Assembly (NCBI GenBank): GCA_903835065.1
Contig: CAILLO010000025.1
Location: 1-64,000 of the forward strand
Direction of reading: 5' to 3'
Length of the DNA stretch: 64,000 nt
Source: an uncultured Eubacteriales bacterium
Lineage (GTDB): Bacteria > Bacillota > Clostridia > Saccharofermentanales > UBA5734
The stretch's first letter is position 1. The number at the start of each line of letters is the position of its first letter. The position numbers and the translations under genes were made by a program. Shown in pieces: positions 19,264 to 27,097 of the stretch. A model generated the notes under the pieces. The model did not search any database and was not told the DNA's origin. It saw nothing but the letters and a program-made list of their open reading frames with translations.

Positions 19264-19688
19264 GGTGCGCTCCCCTTCGGATTCCTCTTCCGGGACCGGA
19301 ACGCTTCGGGCGGCAGCGGCCTGTCGTCGGAAGGCGGGCACTCGACGGCCCCGTCCTTCTGGAGAATCCTCGTGACCGTCAGTTCCTCGACGATGCCGGG
19401 CTCGAGGCGGGCGATCACCTCGCCGCGGGTGATGAAAATCACCCGGGCGAAGCACGCCTCGCCCATCGCGTCGTGGATCCGGCCCGCGCTCTGCGTGCCG
19501 CGCGCGACGGTGTTCGGGCTGTTCGCGACGTACCCGACCGTGCCGAGCCGGGGGACGAGAACGCGGACCGCCTCGCCGTCGACCTCGTTGTCCGGCTCCT
19601 TGGCAAGCAGGACGAGGTCGCCGACGGAATACGGCTTCTTGCCGAAGTAGTGGTCGATGCCGACGATCGTGACGTAGCGCTCTTCCAT
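19254..19688 (-). CDS. Stand-alone HIRAN-domain protein
   Basis: A 144-residue protein whose first 110 residues resemble a HIRAN domain: TIVGIDHYFGKKPYSVGD, LAKEPDNEVDGEAVRV, GTVGYVANSPNTVARG and ARVIFITRGEVIARL. HIRAN modules occur alone in bacteria or fused to helicases such as HLTF, where they bind 3' DNA ends. The function of small bacterial versions is not established. The tail is charged and Pro-rich. The ATG at 19688 has GGAGGG upstream. It is convergent with araC and upstream of no obvious partner. Confidence 0.75.
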   Translation of the reverse strand: MEERYVTIVGIDHYFGKKPYSVGDLVLLAKEPDNEVDGEAVRVLVPRLGTVGYVANSPNTVARGTQSAGRIHDAMGEACFARVIFITRGEVIARLEPGIVEELTVTRILQKDGAVECPPSDDRPLPPEAFRSRKRNPKGSAPQE

Positions 19689-19792
19689 GGCGATCCCTCC
19701 GTTTGCTTCCATCGTACCACGGCGGATTGCACGGAACGGGCAAAGGCGGGGACGCAAGGCCGGACCGGCGTGCGACGGATGGCCCGAGGAGC

Positions 19793-20863
19793 CTAGCCGA
19801 GGTGCTTCCGGAAGAACGCGGGGGCCTTCGAACCGACGAACGCGTGCCCGCCCTCGCCGACGTCCGCCTCGAGCAGGGCGCCGCAGCCGGCCGCCCGATA
19901 GATCCGCTCGACGCCGGCGTAGCCCTTCTGCAGGTCTTCGATAAAGAAGCACGTGTCCTTCTTCCCCATCTCGATCAGCAGCGGACGAGGGGCGATCAGC
20001 CCGGCGACATCGTGCGTGTCGAACCAGCGGTAGATGCCGGGGACGACCTGCGAGCCGCAGTAGTTGCCGCGGTCGAGTCCGAAGCCCGCCCAGGGATTGA
20101 CGTAGCCGATGATGTCGGCCGCCCGGATGCGCGGCTCGAGCGCCGCGGTGAACGTCGTCGTGGTGCCGCCCTGCGACAGGCCCATCATGCCGATGCGCGC
20201 GGGGTCGACCTCCGGCCGAGTCCCGAGGTAGTCGACGCAGCCCTTCATGTCGTGGACGATCAGGGTCAGCGGGTAGACGCCCAGCATCGAGCCCTTCACG
20301 TAGTTGAGGTCGCAAGCGTCGTGCCCCAGCGCCGCGTCGACGGGATCGTAGCGCTCGCCGAAGCCGCGGAGATCCGGGGCCATCGTGACGAAACCCTTCA
20401 GGGCCATCTGGGCGGCGTAGTCGTAGTTCATCGCGTCGATGTCGGCGACGTGCCCCGGCGTGTACCGGCGGCCCGCGACCGGGTCCTTCCCGTGATTTCC
20501 GTGACCGTGGCTGCACAGGATCGCGGCGTGCCGCTTCCCCGCCGGCAGGTCCCTGCGGCGCAGCACCCAGGCCGGCACCGACACGAACCGCTCCGTGTCG
20601 AACACGACGCGTTCGAGGAGCAGGTCGCCTTCCTCGACGATGGCCTCGACGCGGGGGTTCAGGGGCGCCTTCTCGGGGAACTCGCCCATGAGGTCGAGCA
20701 GCCGCGGCATCGCCTCGGCGCGCCAGGCCTCCCACTCCGCAAGGGTCGTGCCCTGGAACGAGAGCTTCGGCACGTGCCCGGCGTACCTGCGGATCCAGTA
20801 CTGCCGCATCGAGAATTCCGGCGGCATGCCGTTCTCGGCGGCCTTCACGCGGTCGTCCTGCAT
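19793..20863 (-). CDS. Alpha/beta hydrolase, acetyl-xylan-esterase-like
   Basis: A 356-residue serine hydrolase without a signal peptide. The nucleophile elbow is GMMGLSQGGTT. The late aspartate candidate is in EMGKKDTCFF and the histidine in GEGGHAF. The oxyanion strand ILCSHGHGNHG resembles the bacterial acetyl-xylan esterase/dienelactone hydrolase group (about 320-400 residues). Deacetylation of sugar esters is likely given the neighbouring sugar enzymes. It is last in the operon starting at 25333, four bases after the SIS gene. Sialate O-acetylesterase activity cannot be excluded. Confidence 0.78.
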   Translation of the reverse strand: MQDDRVKAAENGMPPEFSMRQYWIRRYAGHVPKLSFQGTTLAEWEAWRAEAMPRLLDLMGEFPEKAPLNPRVEAIVEEGDLLLERVVFDTERFVSVPAWVLRRRDLPAGKRHAAILCSHGHGNHGKDPVAGRRYTPGHVADIDAMNYDYAAQMALKGFVTMAPDLRGFGERYDPVDAALGHDACDLNYVKGSMLGVYPLTLIVHDMKGCVDYLGTRPEVDPARIGMMGLSQGGTTTTFTAALEPRIRAADIIGYVNPWAGFGLDRGNYCGSQVVPGIYRWFDTHDVAGLIAPRPLLIEMGKKDTCFFIEDLQKGYAGVERIYRAAGCGALLEADVGEGGHAFVGSKAPAFFRKHLG

Positions 20864-20867
20864 CGGT

Positions 20868-21575
20868 CTATCCTTTCGCGCCGGTGCCGCCCACCGGGAA
20901 GAACCTCGCCTCGAGCATCGCGCACAGCGCGTGGTACAGCGGCAGGTGGCACTCCTGGACCCGGTAGGTCTCGTGTTCGGGCGCGACCAGCGCGACATCG
21001 CAGAGGGGGGCCATCCGGCCGCCCGTCCCGCCGGTCAGGCCGACGACGCGGATGTCCAGCGCCCGCGCGACGCGGATGGCGTGCAGGATTCCGGCCGAAT
21101 TGCCGCTCGTGCTGATCGCGACCAGCGTGTCGCCGGCGCGGCCGTAGCCGAACAGCTGCTGGGCGAAGACGAGATCGGGGGCGACGTCGTTGGCGAAGGC
21201 GGTCGACAGGGACAGGCCGCCGGTCAGCGGAATCGCCGGCAGGGCGCCCTGGAGGTGCCCCGCGATGTGCTCGGCCGCCGCCCGGGCCGCCTCCGGGTCG
21301 CCGGGCGCGTTCGCCGCGTCGGCGAGGAGGCGATCGCGGAAGTCGCCGCCGACGGGCCTTCGCAGCAGGAAGCCCTTCATGAGCTCGCCCACGATGTGCT
21401 CAGCGTCGGAGGCGCTGCCGCCGTAACCGCACGTCAGCACCTTGCCTCCGCGTAGGTACGTCGCCTCCGCCAGGCCGTAGGCCCGCTCGAGGTCGGTGCG
21501 CAGCGGGGCGAGCGCGGGCTGGTCGACCATCAGGCGGTCGAGGATGCGCAGGGGTTCTCCTTCGATCACGGTCAT
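20868..21575 (-). CDS. SIS-domain sugar-phosphate isomerase, GmhA-like
   Basis: A 235-residue SIS protein. The motif CGYGGSASDAEHIVGELMKG matches sedoheptulose-7-phosphate isomerase (GmhA), and STSGNSAGILHAIRVAR is the phosphosugar-binding loop. The family interconverts aldose and ketose phosphates. No other heptose-pathway gene is nearby, so in this operon it may act on another phosphosugar made by the ROK kinase. The ATG has GGAGGA upstream, and the gap to the ROK gene is three bases. Confidence 0.82.
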   Translation of the reverse strand: MTVIEGEPLRILDRLMVDQPALAPLRTDLERAYGLAEATYLRGGKVLTCGYGGSASDAEHIVGELMKGFLLRRPVGGDFRDRLLADAANAPGDPEAARAAAEHIAGHLQGALPAIPLTGGLSLSTAFANDVAPDLVFAQQLFGYGRAGDTLVAISTSGNSAGILHAIRVARALDIRVVGLTGGTGGRMAPLCDVALVAPEHETYRVQECHLPLYHALCAMLEARFFPVGGTGAKG

Positions 21576-21578
21576 GTC

Positions 21579-22580
21579 CTAGTCCTCCGATTCCGCGACG
21601 GCGAGCGCCGCGAGGTCGCCGATGCGGCGGCCGAGGGCCGCCGGCACGACGTCGCAGCCGGCGAGGGCCTGCGGGAGGGCCTCGCGTTCCAGGACCGCCC
21701 GGGCCGCCGGCCAGAGGAGTCCCTGGCTGTGGGTGAAGATGCTGCCGATCACGATGCATTCGGGCGCGAGCAGGTCCACGAGGATCGAGAGGGCCTTGCC
21801 GAGCTGTTCGCCGCACTCGCGGTAGATCGAGAGGGCGAGCTCGTCGCCGGCGTCGGCCGCGTCCGCGACGGTGCGCGCGGTCAGGCGGTCGAGCTGCGAG
21901 GCGTCGGGGCACAGCGCCGGCTTCGCTCCGCGCTGCAGCTGCTCGAGGACGCGCGTGCGCGCGGTCTGGGCGAGGCCGCCGCCGCTGCAGAAGCCCTCGG
22001 CGGACCCGGCCTTGCCGTAGCCGACCGGCCCGTGCTCGGCGAGGCGGATGTGCCCGATCTCCCCGGCCGAGTCGGCGACGCCGCGGTACAGGCGCCCGTC
22101 CAGGATCAGGCCGGCGCCGAAGCCGGTTCCGAAGGTCAGGAACACGAGGCTTCCCGCGCCGCGCCCGGCGCCATAGCGCCACTCGGCGAGCGCGCCGGCG
22201 TTGGCGTCGTTCTCGAGCTTCACGCGGGTGACGCCGCGGTGCGCGAAGGCGCCCTGGAAGTAGGCGACGACCGGGACCCGGTCCCAGCCGAGCAGGTTCG
22301 GGGGTGACAGGACGAGCCCCCGGCGGCTGTCCAGCGGTCCGCCGCAGGAGATGCCGATGCGGACGCCGGTCCGGCCTTCCGGTCCGGCCTCGGAGAGCTC
22401 TCCCTCCAGCGCGTCGCGCAGCCGGTCCAGCATCGCGCCGGGCCCGCCGTCGAACGCGGTCGGAAACTCGCGGCGCCCGAGCACGACGGGTTCCCCGCCT
22501 GCCATGGCTGCGGGCCGCGCGAGCACGACGGCGCACTTGGTGCCGCCGATGTCGACCCCGGCCAGCAGCCCGACGCTCAC
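21579..22580 (-). CDS. ROK-family sugar kinase-like protein lacking the usual zinc cluster
   Basis: A 333-residue ROK protein. The ATP phosphate loop is VDIGGTKCAVVLAR, the catalytic region is LENDANAGALAEW, and GTGFGAGLI follows. The zinc motif normally reads C-x-C-G-x-x-G-C-x-E; here the region is VGYGKAGSAEGFCSGGGLAQ, so the cysteine set is lost. The preceding GEIGHIRL histidine remains. It starts at GTG 22580, overlapping the epimerase stop as GTGA. It lacks an N-terminal HTH, so it is a kinase-type ROK rather than a repressor. A hexose or ManNAc-type substrate is inferred. Confidence 0.83.
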   Translation of the reverse strand: MSVGLLAGVDIGGTKCAVVLARPAAMAGGEPVVLGRREFPTAFDGGPGAMLDRLRDALEGELSEAGPEGRTGVRIGISCGGPLDSRRGLVLSPPNLLGWDRVPVVAYFQGAFAHRGVTRVKLENDANAGALAEWRYGAGRGAGSLVFLTFGTGFGAGLILDGRLYRGVADSAGEIGHIRLAEHGPVGYGKAGSAEGFCSGGGLAQTARTRVLEQLQRGAKPALCPDASQLDRLTARTVADAADAGDELALSIYRECGEQLGKALSILVDLLAPECIVIGSIFTHSQGLLWPAARAVLEREALPQALAGCDVVPAALGRRIGDLAALAVAESED

Positions 22581-23782
22581 TTCGACGCGCCTCCGGCCTT
22601 CGCGAGGTGTACGGACAGCCGCGCCTCGACGAGGTGCAGCGCGCGCGGGACGTGGAACGGGCCCTTCCACATCGACCCCTTGAGGGTCGTGGAGGGCGTG
22701 CCGTCCCGGTGCAGGTAGCCGTAGAATTCCCCGAACTCGCGGTCGGGGAAGTGCGAGAAGAAGTAGTCGTGGACCTTGTCGAACCAGGCGAGGTACTTCT
22801 CGTCTCCGGTCGTCAGATAGGCGAGCATCGTGGCGTAGAGGGCCTCGGTGTGCGGCCACCACATCTTCATGTCCCATTCGAGCGGTTCCGGAGGACGGCC
22901 CTCGACGTCGATGAACGACAGCAGGCCGCCGTGCGCTTCGTCCCAGCCCCAGGCGAGCGAGTCGTCGAGGACCTGCAGCGCGGCCTTCTTCCAGTCCTCG
23001 CGCCCCTGGGCCTCCGCTTCGTGCAGCAGGAACCAGGACGTCTCGATCGCGTGCCCCGGGTTGACGCTGCGGCCCTGAGGAGAGTCGAGGCGCTCGCCGT
23101 CCGGTCCGACGACCTCGTGCATCGCGTGCTCCTCGGGCTTCCAGAAATCGTTCAGCACGGTCGTCGCGAAGCCCGCCGCGAGGTTGTCGTAGCGGCCGCG
23201 CTCGGGGGCCGGCGAGGCCTCGCGCAGCGTCTGCGTGGTGGCGAGCAGGATCATCGGGACGGCGAGCCCCCTGGTCCGCCGCGTGCGCGGGTCGATCTTG
23301 GCAGGGGACTTCTCGGGGTGCGCGTACAGGTCGAGCATCGTCGCGTAGACGCGCCGCGCGTCGTCCAGCGCCTCGCGGTCGCCGAAGGCGTGCACGTACT
23401 CGGCGTTGCCCACGACGGCGAAGGACTCGCTGTACAGGTATCGGCGCTTCTGCAGCGGGCGGCCGTCGGTCGTCACCGTGAAGAACATGCGGCCGTCGTC
23501 GTCGAAGCAGTGGTCCATCAGGAACCTGCGCGACAGGTCGGCGGCCTCGCGCCACTCGGGGCGCTCGCCGTAGGCGCGGCACATCCGGGAGAAGGTCCAC
23601 AGGGCGCGGCCCTGGAACCACACCGACTTGTCGGTGTTGTAGAGCCGGCCTTCGCGGTCGAGGCAGGTGTGGAAGCCGCCGTGCTGGCGGTCCGGGCCGT
23701 GCTTCGCCCAGAAGGGCAGGCAGTCGTCGAGCAGCCGGGACCTGTAGAAGTCGCGCAGCGTGGTCAGGCGGGCGTCGTCCAT
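22577..23782 (-). CDS. AGE-family sugar 2-epimerase
   Basis: A 401-residue (alpha/alpha)6-barrel protein of the N-acylglucosamine 2-epimerase family, which also includes mannose and cellobiose 2-epimerases. Visible motifs are WFQGRALWTFSRM, GHAIETSWFLL and MKMWWPHTEALYATM, carrying the usual active-site Arg and His residues. The ATG at 23782 is preferred because GGGAGGG lies upstream; a methionine nine codons earlier has no such site. A TACAAT (23813-23808) with no clear -35 precedes it. Whether it acts on ManNAc, mannose or a disaccharide cannot be decided. Confidence 0.85.
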   Translation of the reverse strand: MDDARLTTLRDFYRSRLLDDCLPFWAKHGPDRQHGGFHTCLDREGRLYNTDKSVWFQGRALWTFSRMCRAYGERPEWREAADLSRRFLMDHCFDDDGRMFFTVTTDGRPLQKRRYLYSESFAVVGNAEYVHAFGDREALDDARRVYATMLDLYAHPEKSPAKIDPRTRRTRGLAVPMILLATTQTLREASPAPERGRYDNLAAGFATTVLNDFWKPEEHAMHEVVGPDGERLDSPQGRSVNPGHAIETSWFLLHEAEAQGREDWKKAALQVLDDSLAWGWDEAHGGLLSFIDVEGRPPEPLEWDMKMWWPHTEALYATMLAYLTTGDEKYLAWFDKVHDYFFSHFPDREFGEFYGYLHRDGTPSTTLKGSMWKGPFHVPRALHLVEARLSVHLAKAGGASK

Positions 23783-23848
23783 GTCGGTTCCCTCCCCATC
23801 GGTTCCCATTGTACCCCCGCGGGGGCGATCCGGCGCGTCTTCCGAGGT

Positions 23849-25333
23849 CTAGAGGAAGGCGGCGTCGCGGCTCAGCTGGACCTGCTCGACGATCTCCTCG
23901 GCGGGCCGGTACGGATTCCAGGCCACCTCGGCGAAGATCGCGGCGGCCGCGTAGGGCTTCTCCTCCCAGGCGCAGTCCTCGACCAGCGCGGACAACAGCG
24001 GCCAGTCGCGCTTCCGGGCGCCGGCGCGGTCGGTCCCCTCGAGCGCGGCGCGCGCGACGGCGAGCACGGGGTCGAGGTTGCGGATCCAGTAGGTCTGGGC
24101 GTACTTCCAGATGAACTCCTTGTCGGCCGCGATGCGCTTCACCTGGTTCTCGTCGGTCTCGCCGAGCACGAACGGGCCCTTCTGGTGCTCGAAGTCCGGC
24201 CAGGAGAGCATGGTGAGGCCCTTGAGGACGGCGCCCCAGGACTCGGCGGAGCCGCGCAGTCCGGCCGTGCGGTCGGTCAGTGCGACCGCGTCCGCGATTC
24301 CCTCGACCTTCTTCGGGTCGTGGTGGTACGGGAAGCAGCCCGCGTCCTCCCAGACGATCGAGATGCGCGGGTCGATCACGGTGAATTCCTCGAGGTGCTT
24401 CTGCACGGCCGTCGCGTGGAGGCCGAAGTGGATCGGCAGGTCGGGGTGGCGCTCGAGCAGCGAGCACGCGATATGGTTGACCCAGTCGACGGCCCAGGCC
24501 GCCGAGGAGCGCCCGCCGACCTCCTCGCCGATGTGCTCGGTGAAGGTCTGGAAGTAGATGCCGTCGACGCCGAGCGGCGCGTAGTCGCGTTCGTACGTCT
24601 CGACGACCTTCATGCGCCAGCGCTCCATGTCCACGAGGTCGGTCGGGTCGACCTTCACGCCCCAGCACCACGAGAAGCCCCAGACGACCTGGATGCCGCG
24701 ACGGTGCGCATAGTCGATCACGACCTTCGCGTTGACCGGCACGAAGTCGTTCCACAGGGTCAGGACGTTGAGCTTCCACAGGGTCATGTGGTCGATGTAG
24801 CGGCGGTAGTCCCAGACGACGTGCCCCCAGGTCCAGAAGCCGCGCATCGGGTAGGCCGGCGCATCGCGCAGCGTGAAGGCGGGCAGCGTGTCGGGACTCT
24901 GGAAGACCTCGGTCGGCTTGTTGTAGACGGCGACGGGCCCGTAGCGCATCGGATCGGCGTAGCGGTGGAAAAAGTCCCGGACGCCGTACAGGGCGCCCTC
25001 GTCGTCGGCGCCGCAGATCACGGCGAGCGTGCGTTCCGGGTTCAGGGGGCTCGGACCCACGTGGATCGCGAAGCCCTGGTCTCGGAGCTCGGGCTCGAAG
25101 ACGCCCGCGGCGGCGTACTGCGCGAGCCGGCGGTTGCCCTTCGTCGTGCCGAGCACGAGCAGGTTGTGCAGGGTCAGGTCCTCGTCCGGCGTCGAGTCGG
25201 GAAGGACGGTCAGGATATAGGGCACGTGCGGCGTGACCGCCCGGACGAGCGCTTCGAGCGCGAACCCCGCGACCCCGTCGAGCGTGCCGTGGACGATCGT
25301 CCACCTCTTGTCTCCATGGTTCTTGCGGTCCAT
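23849..25333 (-). CDS. Glycoside-hydrolase-like protein of unknown specificity
   Basis: A 494-residue cytoplasmic protein. Residues 1-130 resemble the small alpha/beta domain that precedes the barrel in GH20/GH67-type enzymes (NLLVLGTTKGNRRLAQY, AVICGADDEGALYGVRDF). The rest looks like a TIM barrel with GFWTWGHVVWDYRRYID, WKLNVLTLWNDF and HRRGIQVVWGFSWCWG. Acidic residues in QTFTEHIGEE and SIVWEDAG are candidate catalytic groups. I cannot assign a CAZy family. It is first in an operon with the epimerase, ROK protein, SIS isomerase and esterase. The ATG has AGGAGGG upstream. Confidence 0.7.
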   Translation of the reverse strand: MDRKNHGDKRWTIVHGTLDGVAGFALEALVRAVTPHVPYILTVLPDSTPDEDLTLHNLLVLGTTKGNRRLAQYAAAGVFEPELRDQGFAIHVGPSPLNPERTLAVICGADDEGALYGVRDFFHRYADPMRYGPVAVYNKPTEVFQSPDTLPAFTLRDAPAYPMRGFWTWGHVVWDYRRYIDHMTLWKLNVLTLWNDFVPVNAKVVIDYAHRRGIQVVWGFSWCWGVKVDPTDLVDMERWRMKVVETYERDYAPLGVDGIYFQTFTEHIGEEVGGRSSAAWAVDWVNHIACSLLERHPDLPIHFGLHATAVQKHLEEFTVIDPRISIVWEDAGCFPYHHDPKKVEGIADAVALTDRTAGLRGSAESWGAVLKGLTMLSWPDFEHQKGPFVLGETDENQVKRIAADKEFIWKYAQTYWIRNLDPVLAVARAALEGTDRAGARKRDWPLLSALVEDCAWEEKPYAAAAIFAEVAWNPYRPAEEIVEQVQLSRDAAFL

Positions 25334-25450
25334 CCGGGTCTCCCTCCTGGCGGCGCGCTTTCCGCACGCCGTTCTCGAACAGCTCCTCGACGTCCGTGCC
25401 GGCGAGGTCCGGGGTTCTCTCCCGCAGTCCGGCACCTCTCCTTCCGCTCC

Positions 25451-25488
25451 AGTATCGAAGTCGGGACGCACCATGGACAAGAGTCCAT
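25451..25488 (-). promoter_or_regulatory. Promoter with overlapping palindrome, GH-like operon
   Basis: Minus strand: TTGTCC (25480-25475), 18 bp, GATACT (25456-25451). The -35 lies inside a perfect inverted repeat, ATGGAC-AAGA-GTCCAT (25473-25488), a plausible operator. Read on the plus strand the same repeat is followed by TTTTT. The rest of this 258-bp divergent gap holds ATCG-T7-CGAT (25503-25517) and a weak TAGAAT (25567-25572) before the plus-strand glycosidase. Confidence 0.45.
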
Positions 25489-25591
25489 TTTTCCTTTGCC
25501 GCATCGTTTTTTTCGATAGGGGCCGAAGGGGCCCGCGGCGCCCTTCCCCTGGGAGAAGGCTTCGCATAGAATCGAGGGGAGGTGAAACGCC

Positions 25592-27097
25592 ATGTACGAC
25601 AAGAAGGTGGAGAACCCGCTCGTCGCGGGGAATCCGTATCTGCGCCCGACGACGCCCCCCGGACCCCTTCCGGACCTCTCCCAGGCCCATGATATCCTCC
25701 CCGTCCCGCGATGGGAAGGGCACGACGACGAGCTGCGCTGCTACCGGCGCGTCTGGGAGCTCGGCCTGTCGAACCTGAAGCGACCCGAAAGCGGCACCGG
25801 GTTCGTCGCCCCCTTCCTCGACGCCGCCTTCAACGGCTGCATCTTCCTCTGGGACTCCGTGTTCATGCTCGACTTCGCGCGCTACGGCCGTCGTCTCGTC
25901 GACTTCCAGCGCACGCTCGACAACTTCTACGCGAAGCAGCACGTGGACGGCTTCATCTGCCGCGAGATCGACGAGGCGACCGGCGCCGACGCCTTCCACT
26001 ACCACGACCCGGACGCGACGGGGCCGAACCTCTTCGCCTGGAGCGAGTGGGAGCACTACCTCGCCACCGGCGACCTCGCCCGCCTCACGAGGGTCTACGT
26101 CCCCGTCCTGGCCTACCACCAGTGGACGCGCGCGTACCGGAGGTGGCCGGACGGCGGCTACTGGACGTCGGGCTGGGGCTGCGGGATGGACGGGCAGCAG
26201 CGCCTCGACCCGCGCGACCCGTACGGCGACCCGTACCACTACCATGGCCGGATGACGTGGGTGTGCGCGACGGCGCAGGCCGCGCTGTCCGCGAGATGCC
26301 TTCTGAAGATGGCCCGCGAGATCGGGACCGACCTGGGCGTCGCCCAGCTCGAGTCCGACATCGCCGAGGTGACCGCGTACGTCAACGGGAAGCTCTGGGA
26401 CGAGGCGACGGGCTACTACTACGACCGCTGGGCGGACGGGACGCTGTCGGGGTACAAGACGATCGCCTCGTACTGGACGCTGCTCGCCGGGCTCGTGCCG
26501 CCGGAGCGGGCCGACCGCTTCATCGCGCACCTCGAGGACGAGCGCGAGTTCAAGCGCCCGCACCGCGTGCCCGCGCTGTCGGCCGACTCGCCGGGCTACG
26601 AGGCGACCGGCGGCTATTGGCGCGGCTCGATCTGGCCGTCGACCGAGTCGATGGTCCTGAAGGCGCTGACCGCGGCCGGACGCCGCGACCTCGCGCACGA
26701 GATCGCCTGCAACCACCTGGAGAACGTCACGGAGGTGTTCCGGAAGACCGGCACCGTGTTCGAGAACTACGCGCCCGAATCCGCTTCGCAGGGGAAGCCC
26801 GCCGTGAGCGACTTCGTCGGCTGGGGCGGCACCGGGCCGGTCGCCGTGCTGTTCGAGCACGTGTTCGGACTGCGCTACGAGGCCGCGGCGAACGTGCTCC
26901 ACTGGGATGTGCGGCGCACCGAGGCGCACGGCGTCGACCGCTTCCCGGTCGGCGGAAAAGGCGCGGCCCGCCTTTCGAGCGGGCCGCGGAACCGTGCGGA
27001 GGATGCGCCGGACGTGACGGTCGAGGCCGACGCGCCGCTGCGGGTCCGGCTGACCTGGCCGGGCGGCGGCGTGCGGGAGTTCACAGTCGGTCCATGA
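25592..27097 (+). CDS. GH63/GH37-like alpha-glycosidase
   Basis: A 501-residue (alpha/alpha)6-barrel glycosidase of the trehalase/GH63 type. Motifs are FIFLWDSVFMLDFARYG-like (here CIFLWDSVFMLDFARYG), SGWGCGMDGQQRLD, GGYWRGSIWPSTES and the C-terminal FENYAPES and DFVGWGGTGP. No signal peptide is present, so it acts inside the cell. GH63 members include alpha-glucosidases and mannosylglycerate or glucosylglycerate hydrolases, so the substrate is open. The ATG has GGGGAGG upstream. It is convergent with nagA, overlapping it by 17 bp. Confidence 0.82.
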   Translation: MYDKKVENPLVAGNPYLRPTTPPGPLPDLSQAHDILPVPRWEGHDDELRCYRRVWELGLSNLKRPESGTGFVAPFLDAAFNGCIFLWDSVFMLDFARYGRRLVDFQRTLDNFYAKQHVDGFICREIDEATGADAFHYHDPDATGPNLFAWSEWEHYLATGDLARLTRVYVPVLAYHQWTRAYRRWPDGGYWTSGWGCGMDGQQRLDPRDPYGDPYHYHGRMTWVCATAQAALSARCLLKMAREIGTDLGVAQLESDIAEVTAYVNGKLWDEATGYYYDRWADGTLSGYKTIASYWTLLAGLVPPERADRFIAHLEDEREFKRPHRVPALSADSPGYEATGGYWRGSIWPSTESMVLKALTAAGRRDLAHEIACNHLENVTEVFRKTGTVFENYAPESASQGKPAVSDFVGWGGTGPVAVLFEHVFGLRYEAAANVLHWDVRRTEAHGVDRFPVGGKGAARLSSGPRNRAEDAPDVTVEADAPLRVRLTWPGGGVREFTVGP

